Source: Protaetiibacter sp. SSC-01 (GTDB taxonomy: Bacteria > Actinomycetota > Actinomycetes > Actinomycetales > Microbacteriaceae). Taken from it: 64,000 nt of DNA. The notes under the pieces are model-generated. The model saw only the letters and a program-made list of their open reading frames with translations. It was not told where the DNA came from and searched no databases. The position numbers and the translations under genes were made by a program. How positions within the stretch are numbered: position 1 is the stretch's first letter; each line of letters opens with the position of its first letter. Positions 40,085 through 49,821 of the stretch are shown here, in pieces. The DNA lies in contig NZ_CP059987.1 in the NCBI RefSeq assembly GCF_014483895.1, positions 1,798,001 through 1,862,000 on the forward strand, read 5' to 3'.

Positions 40085-41805
40085 GCGGGGTCTCCTGTCG
40101 AGGGGGTCTGGGCCGGTGCGGGCGCGTCGAGGCGCGCGAGCGCCCCGACGAGATCGCGGGTGTAGGGGTGCTGCGGTCGGTGGAAGATCGCGTCGGGATC
40201 GCCGTGCTCGACGACGAGGCCGTCTTTCATGACGAGGATGTCGTCGCTCATGTGGTGGATGACGCCGAGGTCGTGCGAGATGAACAGGTAGCTCACGCCG
40301 AGCGCATCCTGCAGGGCGACGAGCAGGTCGAGGATCTGCGCCTGCACCGAGACGTCGAGAGCCGACACCGCCTCGTCGAGCACGATGAGCTCGGGCTCCC
40401 CCGCGAGCGCCCGGGCGATCGCGACGCGCTGCCGCTGCCCGCCGGAGAGCGTGAGGGGCGACCTGCCGAGCACGGCATCCGGGAGCGCCACGAGGCGCAG
40501 AAGCTCGCGGATGCGGGCGTCGCGCGCCGCCGGGCGCTGCGCGGTGCCGAGGGCGTCGCGCAGGATCTGCTCGACCGTCCAGCGCGGGTCGAACGAGCTC
40601 AGGGGGTCCTGCGCCACGACGGACACCCGGCGGCGTCCGGGCCGACGGCGGGACTCGCGGATGCCGGACCACGGCTTCCCCGCGATCCGCACCTCCCCCG
40701 CATCCGGCTGCTCGAGCGCGAGCACGAGACGGGCGGTCGTCGACTTGCCGGAGCCGGACTCGCCGACGATGCCGACGGTACGGCCGTGCTCGATCGTGAA
40801 CGAGACGCCCCCGACGGCGGTGCTGCGGCCCCCGCCCGGCACGGGGTAGCTCTTGCGGAGACCGACCGCCTCGACGAGCGGGGAGGCGTCGTCATGCGGA
40901 GGCCGGTGACGCGCCGGGAACGCGGGCAGCTCGAAGTGCGGGGCGAGGCGCGTGTCGCGCGTGTGCCCGCCGGGCACGGCCGCGATGAGGTCGCGCGTGT
41001 ACGGGTGCTGCGGATCGCCGAGCACCCGCGCGGCCTCCCCCTGCTCGACGACCTCGCCGGCCCGCATCACGAGGATGTCGTCGGCGAGGTGCGCGACGAC
41101 CGAGAGGTCGTGCGAGATGAGCACGAGCGAGACGCCGCGCTGTTTCATCGCGGCGAGCTGCGCGAGCACCTGCGCCTGCACCGACACGTCGAGGGCGGTC
41201 GTCGGCTCGTCGGCGATGACGATCTCGGGCTCGAGCGCGATCGCCGAGGCGATGAGCGCCCGCTGCCGCAGCCCGCCCGAGAGCTCGCCGGGTCGCTGCC
41301 GCGCCCGGCGCTCGGGCTCGGGCACGCCCACGGCCTCGAGCAGGTCGACGACGCGGGCTCGTCGCGCGCGACGGTCGCCCCAGCCGTGCAGCCGCAGCGC
41401 CTCCGCGATCTCGGCGCCGACCGGGCGCAGCGGGTCGAGCGACACGAGCGCGTCCTGCAGCACGACGCCGATCCGGCGTCCCCGGATGCCGCGCCAGCGA
41501 CGCTCGCGGAAGCCGCGCAGGTCCTCGCCGTCGAGCGAGAGCTCCTCGGCCTCGACGACGGCGCCGCGGCCCGTGAGCCCCACGAGCGTGCGCGCGGTGA
41601 CGGACTTGCCCGAGCCGGACTCCCCCACGATCGCGAGGCAGCGTCCGGCGTGCAGCTCGAACGACACGTCGCTCACGACGCGACGTTCGCCCGAGGGTGT
41701 CGCGAAGCCGACCGACAGGCCGCGTGCCCGGATGCGGGGCTCGCCCCGCCGTCCGGACGCGCGCTCCGCGAGCGCGGCCGGAGTGGGCTCGGTGGTGAGC
41801 GTCAT
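40081..41805 (-). CDS. Fused double ATPase of an oligopeptide-type ABC importer
   Basis: A 574-residue protein carrying two complete ABC ATPase domains, equivalent to DppD and DppF in one chain. Domain 1 has GESGSGKSVTARTL, LSGGLRQRALIASAI and IVIADEPTTALD; domain 2 has [30 protein letters not shown] and LIVLDEAVSALD. In the second Walker B the usual DEPTSALD is DEAVSALD, which keeps the catalytic Glu. Both domains end with the QHPYTRDL motif found in peptide-importer ATPases. The ATG overlaps the permease stop. It powers the two permeases encoded just upstream. Confidence 0.92.
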   Translation of the reverse strand: MTLTTEPTPAALAERASGRRGEPRIRARGLSVGFATPSGERRVVSDVSFELHAGRCLAIVGESGSGKSVTARTLVGLTGRGAVVEAEELSLDGEDLRGFRERRWRGIRGRRIGVVLQDALVSLDPLRPVGAEIAEALRLHGWGDRRARRARVVDLLEAVGVPEPERRARQRPGELSGGLRQRALIASAIALEPEIVIADEPTTALDVSVQAQVLAQLAAMKQRGVSLVLISHDLSVVAHLADDILVMRAGEVVEQGEAARVLGDPQHPYTRDLIAAVPGGHTRDTRLAPHFELPAFPARHRPPHDDASPLVEAVGLRKSYPVPGGGRSTAVGGVSFTIEHGRTVGIVGESGSGKSTTARLVLALEQPDAGEVRIAGKPWSGIRESRRRPGRRRVSVVAQDPLSSFDPRWTVEQILRDALGTAQRPAARDARIRELLRLVALPDAVLGRSPLTLSGGQRQRVAIARALAGEPELIVLDEAVSALDVSVQAQILDLLVALQDALGVSYLFISHDLGVIHHMSDDILVMKDGLVVEHGDPDAIFHRPQHPYTRDLVGALARLDAPAPAQTPSTGDPA

Positions 41806-42683
41806 GACCTGTCTCCCTTCTCGAGAGCCGTACGGAGGTGACCGCCGAGGCTCGTCGCCGCGAGTGCGAGCGCCACGATCACGAGCCCCGGGATGACGAC
41901 GAGCCACGGCGCACGCGTGATGTACGCGCGGCCCGCATCGAGCAGGGCACCCCATTCCGACGAGGGCGGCGCGACGCCGAGTCCGAGGAAGGCGAGGCTC
42001 GACGCCCACACGATCGACTGGCCGACCGAGAGCGCGAAGATCGCGACGAGAGGCCGCAGCGCGTTCGGCAGGATCTGCCGCAGCACGATCCGCCACCGCG
42101 GGTGACCGAGCGCGACGGCCGCCTCGACGTAGCCCGAGGTGCGTGCGGCGAGCACCTGGCCGCGCACGATGCGCGCGTATCCGGGGGCCGTGCCGATGCC
42201 GACCGCGAGCACCTGGGTCCAGGCGGAGGGGCCGAGGATCGCCACGAGCAGCAGCGCGAGCAGGAGCGCCGGGAAGGCGAACGCGACCTCGAGCACGAAG
42301 CCGACGGCCCCCGAGAGCACACGCCCGCCGAGCGCGCCGGCCGTGCCGAGCACGATCGCGAGGCTCAGGCTCACGGTCGCGGCCCCCGCGCCGATGAGCA
42401 GCGACTCGCGCGCGCCCCACACGACGCGGCTGTAGAGGTCGCGGCCCGCCTCGTCGGTGCCGAACCAGTGCGCGAGGCTCGGCGACTGCAGCGCCGCCGC
42501 GAAGTCGTTGGCCGTCGGAGAGTGCGTCGAGAGGATCGCGGGCCAGACCGCCGCGACGAGCAGGAACGCGATGAGCGCGAGCGACGCCACGAGGCTCGGC
42601 GCGGGCCTGCGGCGAGCGCGGACCACGGATGCCGGCGCAGGCAGCGCGGGCGGCGCGGAGGGGGCGGGCGCGAGGCGGGTCAT
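41802..42683 (-). CDS. Oligopeptide-type ABC permease, DppC-like
   Basis: A 293-residue permease with a Pro/Ala-rich cytoplasmic N-terminus, a first helix (LVASLALIAFLLVAAVWPAI) and the OppC-type opening HWFGTDEAGRDLYSRVVWGARESLLIG. The EAA loop is EAAVALGHPRWRIVLRQILPNALRPL. The ATG overlaps the stop of the DppB-like gene. The system is an importer of the peptide/nickel/opine family; the actual cargo is unknown. Confidence 0.88.
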   Translation of the reverse strand: MTRLAPAPSAPPALPAPASVVRARRRPAPSLVASLALIAFLLVAAVWPAILSTHSPTANDFAAALQSPSLAHWFGTDEAGRDLYSRVVWGARESLLIGAGAATVSLSLAIVLGTAGALGGRVLSGAVGFVLEVAFAFPALLLALLLVAILGPSAWTQVLAVGIGTAPGYARIVRGQVLAARTSGYVEAAVALGHPRWRIVLRQILPNALRPLVAIFALSVGQSIVWASSLAFLGLGVAPPSSEWGALLDAGRAYITRAPWLVVIPGLVIVALALAATSLGGHLRTALEKGDRS

Positions 42684-43696
42684 GCGATCCTCACTCTCGG
42701 GTCGACGACGGTGTAGAGCACGTCGACGACGAGGTTCGCGACGACGTAGACGGCGGCGATGAGCACGACGATGCCCGTCACGACGGGGATGTCCTGCGAG
42801 CTCACGGCGGTCACGAGCACCCGTCCGATGCCGGGTCGGTTGAAGATGCTCTCCACGACCACGGCGCCCGAGATCGTGGCGCCGAGCGCCCAGCCGCTGA
42901 GCGTCACCGCGGGCAGCACGGCGTGACGGAGGACGTGCCGGAGCCGCAGCTCCGTCTCGCCCATGCCCCGCATCCGCGCCGACACGACGAAGGGCTGCTC
43001 GAGCGCGCGCTCGAACTCGGTGCGCGTCGCCTGGCCCATGGAGCCCGCGAGCGGGATCGCGAGCGTGAGCGCGGGCAGCGCGAGCGCCTCGATGCCGCCA
43101 CCGCCCATGACGGGCGCCCAGTGCAGCGTGAGGGCGAACACGAGCAGCAGCACGGTGCCGAGCCAGTACGGCGGCAGGCCCGCCGCGACGGTGTCGACCG
43201 TCTGACCGAGGCCCCGCACACGCGGGCCGCGGCCGGCGGTCAGCACGACCCAGACGACCATGAGCAGCCACGCGAGCGCGATCGCCGTGAGCGTGAGCAC
43301 GAGGGTCGCCCCGAGCTGCTCGCCGATGATGTCCCACACGGGACGGAACTGCTGGTACGAGGAGCCGAGGTCGCCGCGCGCGAGCCCCGCGAGGTAGTCG
43401 AGGTACTGCCGCACGAGCGGCCGGTCGAGGCCGAACTGGGCGATGATCGGCGCGAGCTCCTCGGGCGTGCGCGCCACCGCCTGGCCGCTGCGGATGTTGA
43501 GGATCGTCGTGGCGCGGTCGCCCGGGAGCGCCGTCTGCGCGAGGAAGGCTGCGGTCGCGGCGCCCACGAGCACGGCGACGGCCGACACGACCCGGAGGCC
43601 GATCGTGCGGAGGCGGGCGGTCCCGGTGCGGGGCGGGGCGGCATCCGGTGCCGCCTCGCCCCGCTCGAGGACCTCAGCCGAGGAGGTACGCGTCAT
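42680..43696 (-). CDS. Oligopeptide-type ABC permease, DppB-like
   Basis: A 338-residue permease. After an extra hydrophilic N-terminus of about 30 residues comes the first helix, then the outside domain (LPGDRATTILNIRSGQAVARTPEELAPIIAQFGLDRPLV) and the core with the coupling segment RTEFERALEQPFVVSARMRGMGETELRLRHVL. The chosen ATG lies 23 bases inside the end of the binding-protein gene, a longer overlap than elsewhere; a later start would shorten only the non-conserved N-terminus. It partners the DppC-like gene. Confidence 0.86.
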   Translation of the reverse strand: MTRTSSAEVLERGEAAPDAAPPRTGTARLRTIGLRVVSAVAVLVGAATAAFLAQTALPGDRATTILNIRSGQAVARTPEELAPIIAQFGLDRPLVRQYLDYLAGLARGDLGSSYQQFRPVWDIIGEQLGATLVLTLTAIALAWLLMVVWVVLTAGRGPRVRGLGQTVDTVAAGLPPYWLGTVLLLVFALTLHWAPVMGGGGIEALALPALTLAIPLAGSMGQATRTEFERALEQPFVVSARMRGMGETELRLRHVLRHAVLPAVTLSGWALGATISGAVVVESIFNRPGIGRVLVTAVSSQDIPVVTGIVVLIAAVYVVANLVVDVLYTVVDPRVRIA

Positions 43697-45311
43697 GGAA
43701 GACCGGCCCTCCCTGCGAGTGCTCCTGCCAGACGTTCTTGAGCTTCCCGCCCACCGCGAGCGTCGACAGCCGGTCGTACACGCCGATCGCGAGCGCGTGA
43801 TCCGCGATGTACTCCTGTGCCCGCTCGTACGCGGCGTGCTGCGTCTCGAGGTCGGGGGCCGAGTTGCCCTCGAGGATGAAGGCCTCGAGCGTCGCGTCGT
43901 CGTAGAAGGCCTGGTTCCAGTAGTTGGGGTGGCCGTCGGTGCTCTGGCGCCAGTTGACGTAGAGGATGCCCGCCGTCACGGCCGTCCAGTACCCGACCGA
44001 GATGTCCTTCTCCTCCGAGGTCGAGTACGCCCCCGCGAATAGCTCGCTCTGCGGCACCGGGATGAGGTCGACATCGAAGCCGACCTTCGTCGCCTGCTCC
44101 TGAAGCGCCTGCAGGATCGCGGCGCCGTCCGCGTTGATGATCGAGCCCGCGCCGTAGGGCAGCACGACCGTGAGCCGCTCGCCGTCCTTCGTGCGCGTGC
44201 CGTCGTCGTCGCGGCCCGTCCAGCCCGCCTCGTCGAGCAGCGCATCCGCCTTCTCGGGGTCGTAGGAGTAGCGATCCGCCGCCTTCTGGCTGTACTCGGG
44301 CGTCGACCGGCTCACGCCGCCGTTGCCCTCGAACGGGATGAGGCCCTGTCCGATCGTCTCGACCGCCGACTCGCGGTCGAGACTGTAGGCGAACGCCTGA
44401 CGCACCTTCTCGTCGGCGAAGACGCCGCGGGAGGCGTTGAACGTGAGCTGCTGCGGGCGACCCGGGGTGACGTACTTCTCGAGTTCGTAGCCTTCGTCGC
44501 CGAGCGGCTTCCACTCGACCGCGGGCACGTCGTAGACGGCGTGCACCTCACCGCTGCGGAGCGCCGCGACGCGCGTCGTGGCATCCGCGACGAACTTCCA
44601 CTGCACCGTCTCGACGATCGCCGGCCCCTCGTGCTTCGCGTTCGCGGGCCACGAGGTGTAGTCGGGGTTGCGCGTCAGCACGATCTGCGAGCCGCGGTCC
44701 CACGACGCGACCGTGAACGCGCCCGTACCGATCGGGGCCTCGCAGTTCTCCTCGTCGCTGCGGTTCTCGAGCGCCTTCTGCGACTGGATGCCGAAGTACC
44801 CCTGCGTGATCGTCTCGGCGAGTCGCGGGTAGGGCCGCGACAGGTGAACGACGAGCGTCAGTTCGTCGACGGGCTCAGCCGACTCGTAGTAGCCGTCGAG
44901 CCACACCTGGGCGGTCGAGTTGCCGCCCGCGATCCAGTAGTCGAAGTTGTAGGCGACGACCTCGGCCGTGAGCGGGGTCCCGTCGGTGAACTCCACGCCC
45001 TCCTTGAGGCGGAAGGTCCAGTCGAGCCCGTCGTCGGAGGTGTCGAAGCTCTCCGCGAGCCACGGCACCGCGGTGCCGTCCTCGTCGAGCGACAGCAGGC
45101 TGTCGAGCACCTGGTACGAGAGGTACGCCTGCTCGATCCATCCCCCGAAGACGCACGCCGGCTCCTGCTGGTGGGCGTAGACGATCGTGCCGCCCTCGAG
45201 CGGCTCCCCGCCGCCGGACGCCGAGGCGGGGGCGCAGCCCACGAGCGCGAGCAGGGTGCCTCCCGCGGCGAACGCGAGGAGGGGGCGGACGGGGCGTGCG
45301 GTGCTGATCAT
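43674..45311 (-). CDS. Family 5 ABC substrate-binding lipoprotein
   Basis: A 545-residue binding protein of the SBP_bac_5 family. The start is the ATG before ISTARPVRPLLAF, giving a signal peptide that ends with lipobox LLALVGC; an in-frame upstream extension (from a GTG at 45404) would bury the signal. Family landmarks are WLAESFDTSDDGLDWTFRLKEGVEFTDGTPLTAEVV, RLAETITQGYFGIQS, and the repeated Asp/Trp/Tyr pocket region near FDVDLIPVPQSELFAGAYST. It is the first gene of the importer-monooxygenase operon. The upstream 197 bases hold no gene; a TATGGT hexamer near 45356 is a weak -10 candidate. The cargo cannot be read from sequence. Confidence 0.88.
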   Translation of the reverse strand: MISTARPVRPLLAFAAGGTLLALVGCAPASASGGGEPLEGGTIVYAHQQEPACVFGGWIEQAYLSYQVLDSLLSLDEDGTAVPWLAESFDTSDDGLDWTFRLKEGVEFTDGTPLTAEVVAYNFDYWIAGGNSTAQVWLDGYYESAEPVDELTLVVHLSRPYPRLAETITQGYFGIQSQKALENRSDEENCEAPIGTGAFTVASWDRGSQIVLTRNPDYTSWPANAKHEGPAIVETVQWKFVADATTRVAALRSGEVHAVYDVPAVEWKPLGDEGYELEKYVTPGRPQQLTFNASRGVFADEKVRQAFAYSLDRESAVETIGQGLIPFEGNGGVSRSTPEYSQKAADRYSYDPEKADALLDEAGWTGRDDDGTRTKDGERLTVVLPYGAGSIINADGAAILQALQEQATKVGFDVDLIPVPQSELFAGAYSTSEEKDISVGYWTAVTAGILYVNWRQSTDGHPNYWNQAFYDDATLEAFILEGNSAPDLETQHAAYERAQEYIADHALAIGVYDRLSTLAVGGKLKNVWQEHSQGGPVFHDAYLLG

Positions 45312-45508
45312 CGCGAGGGGCTCCAGGTCGAGAGGGTGCCTCCGGTCGAAGGCACTCGGGAACCATAGGAAGCCCGGAGGGGACACGTCGATCCGACCCG
45401 TCACACGCCGACCCGTGCCGTCGCCGGCCGTCGCCGAGGGTCACAGTGCGTCATGCGAGACGCACCGGAGACGACGTTCCGCGACCCCGCGTTACGCGGC
45501 GTCGCGGC

Positions 45509-46303
45509 TCAGGATCGCTGCGCGAACGCCGACTGGTAGAGGCACACGGATGCCGCGGTCGCGAGGTTCATCGACTCCGCGTGCCCGTAGATCGGCACCC
45601 GCACGGCCTGATCAGCCCACGAGAGGTTCTCGTCGGTCAGCCCGTGTGCCTCGTTGCCGAACAGCCACGCCGTCGGCTCGGCGAGACGCTCGCGCAGGGT
45701 CGGCAGCTCGTCGCCCGAGATATCGGCCGCGAGCACCTGCATTCCGGCCTTCCGCACCGCCTGCAGTGCGTGCTCGAGAGTGCCGCCCTGGGCGATCGGC
45801 AGGTGGAAGATCGAACCGGTCGTCGAGCGCACGACCTTCGGGTTGTAGGCGTCGACGCTCTTGCCCGTGAGGATCACGCCGTCGGCGCCCGCAGCATCCG
45901 CCGCCCGGATGATGGTGCCCGCGTTGCCGGGGTCGCGCACCTCCTCGAGGATCGCGACGAGCTTCGATCCCCGCGCGAGCAGATCCTTGATCGTCACGGG
46001 GAACTGGCGTGCGACGGCGACGACCCCCTGCGGGGTGACGGTGTCGGCCATCGCCTCCAGCACGGCATCGGTCACCTGCTCGGGCTCGATGCCCGCCGCT
46101 GCGAGGCCGCGGCCGAGCTCCGGATGCCGTTCGAACACCCCGCGGACCGCGAAGACCTCGACGAGCAGCTCTGGGTGGAACGAGAGCGCCTCGCGCAGCG
46201 CCTGCGGGCCCTCGACGAGGAAGAGACCCGTCTCCTCACGCGCGGCGCGCTTGGCGAGCTTCGCCACGGCGCGCACGCGAGGTGAACGGGGGTTGTCGAT
46301 CAT
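45509..46303 (-). CDS. TrmH/SpoU-family RNA 2'-O-methyltransferase
   Basis: A 264-residue SPOUT methyltransferase. The N-terminal substrate-binding domain (SPRVRAVAKLAKRAAREETGLFLVEGPQALREAL) is followed by the trefoil-knot domain with motif 1 LEEVRDPGNAGTIIRAADAAGADGVILT, motif 2 WLFGNEAHGL and motif 3 VPIYGHAESMNLATAASVCLYQ. This layout is that of rRNA Gm methyltransferases (RlmB or TsnR type), but the target nucleotide is not determinable. The ATG lies six bases after TACGAT, so it is probably leaderless. It follows the infC-rpmI-rplT operon across a strong terminator whose U-tail abuts this -10. Confidence 0.9.
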   Translation of the reverse strand: MIDNPRSPRVRAVAKLAKRAAREETGLFLVEGPQALREALSFHPELLVEVFAVRGVFERHPELGRGLAAAGIEPEQVTDAVLEAMADTVTPQGVVAVARQFPVTIKDLLARGSKLVAILEEVRDPGNAGTIIRAADAAGADGVILTGKSVDAYNPKVVRSTTGSIFHLPIAQGGTLEHALQAVRKAGMQVLAADISGDELPTLRERLAEPTAWLFGNEAHGLTDENLSWADQAVRVPIYGHAESMNLATAASVCLYQSAFAQRS

Positions 46304-46309
46304 ATGCCG

Positions 46310-46315
46310 ATCGTA
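46310..46315 (-). promoter_or_regulatory. Putative leaderless -10 (TACGAT) of the SpoU methyltransferase gene
   Basis: TACGAT sits six bases before the ATG at 46303 and directly after the U-tail of the rplT terminator. No Shine-Dalgarno is present. Confidence 0.5.
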
Positions 46316-46322
46316 GAAAACG

Positions 46323-46356
46323 AAGACGGTGCGCGCCCGGAGGCGCGCACCGTCTT
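46323..46356 (-). terminator. Intrinsic terminator of infC-rpmI-rplT
   Basis: A perfect 15-bp stem (AAGACGGTGCGCGCC and its complement) closed by a four-base loop, read UCCG on the minus strand, and followed by CGTTTTC. It is the strongest terminator in the window. Confidence 0.9.
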
Positions 46357-46383
46357 GATCGTAAAAAGCGGGTGAACCCGTGC

Positions 46384-46770
46384 TTACGCGGCGCTCTTGG
46401 GAGCGTTGACGTCCGTCGGGAGAGCGGCCTTGGCCGCCTCGACGAGACCCGCGAAGGTCGCCGGCTCGTTGACCGCGAGGTCGGCGAGGATGCGGCGGTC
46501 CACCTCGATGCCCGCGAGGCCGAGGCCCTGGATCAGGCGGTTGTAGGTGATGCCGTTCGCGCGGGCGGCGGCGTTGATGCGCTGGATCCACAGGCGACGG
46601 AACTCGCCCTTCTTCGCGTGACGGTCGCGGTAGGCGTAGACGAGCGAGTGGGTGACCTGCTCCTTCGCCTTGCGGTAGAGACGCGAGCGCTGACCGCGGT
46701 AGCCCTCGGCGCGCTCGAGCGTGGTGCGGCGCTTCTTGGCGGCGTTGACCGCCCTCTTGACACGTGCCAT
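46384..46770 (-). CDS. rplT: Ribosomal protein L20
   Basis: A 128-residue L20, a 23S rRNA-binding assembly protein of the large subunit. It opens [20 protein letters not shown] and includes [58 protein letters not shown] in segments diagnostic of L20. The C-terminal 10 residues extend slightly beyond the family core. It is the last gene of infC-rpmI-rplT. L20 may regulate this operon, as in other bacteria, but no L20-binding mimic was identified in the leader. Confidence 0.98.
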   Translation of the reverse strand: MARVKRAVNAAKKRRTTLERAEGYRGQRSRLYRKAKEQVTHSLVYAYRDRHAKKGEFRRLWIQRINAAARANGITYNRLIQGLGLAGIEVDRRILADLAVNEPATFAGLVEAAKAALPTDVNAPKSAA

Positions 46771-46800
46771 TTCTCTGAAGTCCTTCTAACTCGCCCGGGC

Positions 46801-46994
46801 TTACTTGCCCAGGAGGCCCTTGATGACCTTGGCGTCCTGCGGGGCCAGGATGACGTCCTGGTTGAGGCGACGCGTCACGCGCGACGACTTGTGCTCGAAG
46901 TTGTGGCGCATACCCGCGCCCTGCTTCTTGACCTTGCCGCTCCCGGTGATCTTGAAGCGCTTCTTCGCACCGGAGTGCGTCTTCTGCTTGGGCA

Positions 46995-46995
<1 letters not shown>
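46801..46995 (-). CDS. rpmI: Ribosomal protein L35
   Basis: A 64-residue L35. [20 protein letters not shown] and the [19 protein letters not shown] segment are diagnostic. The ATG overlaps the infC stop codon (TAATG), so it is translationally coupled to infC. The length is typical. Confidence 0.98.
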
Positions 46996-47627
<632 letters not shown>

Positions 47628-47853
47628 GCGGGTCTCCTTCACTCGTTTCTGCAGGCACGCACGTGAAGAGATCCGCACCCGTGCAACCGGCTGCCGTGAA
47701 AGGCCTGCCGGCGGAGTGCGCCACCGGGCCGTACGGCCCGGTTGCCAACTCGAACCCGATAACCTGAAGAGGCGGTCAGCGGGTGGGATTGCTCCACTTG
47801 CGTTTCCGGGGAGATGGCCCCGGAGCCCGCATAAGGATAGCAGAGGAAACCCC
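47628..47853. promoter_or_regulatory. infC leader and divergent promoter region
   Basis: TATCCT (47834-47839, minus) is the likely -10 for infC, giving a leader of about 200 bases. The leader contains the near-palindrome ACCGGGCC-GTAC-GGCCCGGT (47723-47742), a stable hairpin without U-run. On the plus strand GAGGAA precedes the GTG of the DUF1844 gene. No tRNA or known riboswitch was recognised. Confidence 0.5.
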
Positions 47854-48216
47854 GTGACCGTAGAGCCCGTGCCCGCCGACGATCAGAGCGCCGTTGGGGA
47901 GGAGATCCGGGACATCGCCGACGTCCCCGCCGTCGAGGTCATCAACACCGTCGCCGTCCACCTCCTGAGCGCCACCGCGGTCAAGGTCGGCCTCGCCGAC
48001 GACCCCGAGACGCAGACCGATCTCGACGAGGCGCGCAAGCTCATCGACGCCCTCGCGGGCCTCGTCACGGCATCCGCCCCGAGCCTCGGCGACCACCACG
48101 CCCGCGCCCTGCGCGACGGCCTGCGCACGGTGCAGCTCGCGTTCCGCGAGGCCTCCCCCTTCCCCGACGAGCACGGCAAGGGCCCCGGCGAGAAGTGGAC
48201 GGGCCCGGTCGCCTGA
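47854..48216 (+). CDS. DUF1844 family protein
   Basis: A 120-residue cytosolic protein. The family core is [45 protein letters not shown], a helical domain ending in [16 protein letters not shown]. The GTG start has GAGGAA six bases before it. In actinobacteria a DUF1844 gene regularly stands divergent to infC, as here, so it may be linked to translation, but no function is established. There is no membrane segment. Confidence 0.88.
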   Translation: MTVEPVPADDQSAVGEEIRDIADVPAVEVINTVAVHLLSATAVKVGLADDPETQTDLDEARKLIDALAGLVTASAPSLGDHHARALRDGLRTVQLAFREASPFPDEHGKGPGEKWTGPVA

Positions 48217-48238
48217 CCGTGGCCACGCCGAGCGACGC

Positions 48239-48988
48239 TCAGGCGAAGCGGACGGCGATCGAGTCGACGCGCTCCGCGATGAGCTCGTCGGCGCCCCAGC
48301 GCTCCTGGAGGCGCGCGAGCAGGGCGTGACGGTCGGTGTCGGACAGCTCGGCCAGCTGCAGCACGACGACGAGCTCGGGGCCCGCGAGACGCGCCGCGGG
48401 GTCGCCGGGCGCGAGGCCGATCGCGACGACGGCATCCTCACCCGCGGTGGAGGCGCCGAACGCGTGCGCGACCTCGGTGTCCTCGAACGACGGCGTCCAG
48501 ACCTCCCCCGTCGCGAGCGCCGGGAGGGCCGGCCGCCGCACGACGAGCTGCGTCTCCGAGCCCGGGTCGACGACCACGAGGGGCGTGCCCTCGGATGCCG
48601 CGGCGAGCGCGATCCGGCTCGCCTGGATCGGGACGGGGCGCGCCTGGGCGTCCCAGCGCTGCATGGCCTCGACCGAGCTGAACGCCGGGAGCACCGCGCG
48701 GCCGTCCGGCCCTTCGACCGTGACGATCGACAGCTCCTGGGTCTTGTCGACCCTCTGTCCGTGAGGCCCGATGCCCTCGTCGCCCGCCTCCGCGACGAGC
48801 GGCACGAGCAGGCGCTCCTCGTGGAGCACCGCGACGACGTCCTGGATGCCGGTCTCGCCCGCCCGGAGGCGACGGATCGCCTCGATGAGACGCTCGGGCG
48901 CCGAGCCGTCGTCACCCGCTGCGGGGTTCTCGTGGAAACGTCGCCCCTCCCACGGGATGCCGGCGCTGTCGGCGTGCCGGTGGTCCAC
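48239..48988 (-). CDS. SseB-family protein
   Basis: A 249-residue protein resembling the SseB N-terminal domain family: VVAVLHEERLLVPLVAE, then VEGPDGRAVLPAFSSVEAMQRWDAQARPVPI and a VVDPGSETQLVVRRPAL region. The C-terminal half (VVAIGLAPGDPAARLAGPELVVVLQLAELSDTDRHAL) resembles the SseB C-terminal part. The GTG start is ten bases after hisA, within the same operon. In actinobacteria an SseB gene commonly follows hisA; the function is unknown. Confidence 0.82.
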   Translation of the reverse strand: MDHRHADSAGIPWEGRRFHENPAAGDDGSAPERLIEAIRRLRAGETGIQDVVAVLHEERLLVPLVAEAGDEGIGPHGQRVDKTQELSIVTVEGPDGRAVLPAFSSVEAMQRWDAQARPVPIQASRIALAAASEGTPLVVVDPGSETQLVVRRPALPALATGEVWTPSFEDTEVAHAFGASTAGEDAVVAIGLAPGDPAARLAGPELVVVLQLAELSDTDRHALLARLQERWGADELIAERVDSIAVRFA

Positions 48989-48998
48989 GGGCGAGGCC

Positions 48999-49748
48999 TC
49001 AGTCGCTCGCGACGTCGATGGCCTCGGCGAGCGTGAACGCGCCCGTGTAGAGGGCCTTGCCGACGATGGCGCCCTCGAGGCCCTGCGGCACGAGGGTGCG
49101 GAGCGCCGCGATGTCGTCGAGCGACGCCACACCGCCCGAGGCGATGACGGGCTTCGGGGTGCGGTTCATGACCTCGGAGAGCAGCTCGAGGTTCGGGCCG
49201 CGGAGGGTGCCGTCCTTCGTGACGTCCGTGACGACGTAGCGCGCGCATCCCGCGTCCTCGAGGCGGGCGAGCACCGTCCAGAGGTCGCCGCCCTCCTTCG
49301 TCCAGCCACGGGCCGCGAGGGTCGTGCCGCGCACGTCGAGGCCGACGGCGATCGCCTCGCCGAACTCGGCGATGACGTGGGCCGCCCACTCGGGGTTCTC
49401 GAGGGCCGCGGTGCCGAGGTTGATGCGCTTGGCGCCCGTCGCGAGCGCGACCTCGAGGCTCGCGTCGTCGCGGATGCCGCCCGAGAGCTCGATGTTGACG
49501 CGCCGCGGGGTGTTCTTGATGACCTTCTTGATGACGGCGTGGTTGTTGCCGCGGCCGAAGGCAGCGTCGAGGTCGACGAGGTGGATCCAGTCGGCGCCCT
49601 GGTCGGCCCACTCCTGCGCGGCGTCGATCGGGTCGCCGAAGCTCGTCTCGGTGCCGGCCTCTCCCTGGGTGAGGCGCACCGCCTTGCCGTCGGCGACGTC
49701 GACCGCCGGGAGGAGGGTCAGGGCGGGAGAGGTGTTGAACTCGGTCAT
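48999..49748 (-). CDS. hisA: Phosphoribosyl isomerase HisA/PriA
   Basis: A 249-residue TIM-barrel isomerase of histidine synthesis. The two phosphate-binding halves are seen as [17 protein letters not shown] and [19 protein letters not shown], with [10 protein letters not shown] and the [11 protein letters not shown] motif. In actinobacteria lacking trpF this enzyme (PriA) also works on phosphoribosylanthranilate; whether trpF exists elsewhere is unknown. The ATG is chosen because CCGGAG precedes it; 12 codons of in-frame extension are not conserved. TAGTAT about 45 bases upstream may be an internal promoter. It is followed by sseB. Confidence 0.94.
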   Translation of the reverse strand: MTEFNTSPALTLLPAVDVADGKAVRLTQGEAGTETSFGDPIDAAQEWADQGADWIHLVDLDAAFGRGNNHAVIKKVIKNTPRRVNIELSGGIRDDASLEVALATGAKRINLGTAALENPEWAAHVIAEFGEAIAVGLDVRGTTLAARGWTKEGGDLWTVLARLEDAGCARYVVTDVTKDGTLRGPNLELLSEVMNRTPKPVIASGGVASLDDIAALRTLVPQGLEGAIVGKALYTGAFTLAEAIDVASD

Positions 49749-49821
49749 CTCCGGGCTTTCCGCGGGACGGACGCCCGCACACAAGGTTCAGATACTAGTT
49801 CAGGTGCCGGGGCGTTCCGCG

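Noticed and set aside
45312-45404. In-frame N-terminal extension of the family 5 binding protein from a GTG at 45404
   Set aside because: It would place 31 polar residues before a good signal peptide and lipobox, which would block export.
48999-49784. Longer hisA start adding 12 residues
   Set aside because: The extension is not like any HisA N-terminus, and the inner ATG has a Shine-Dalgarno-like CCGGAG.
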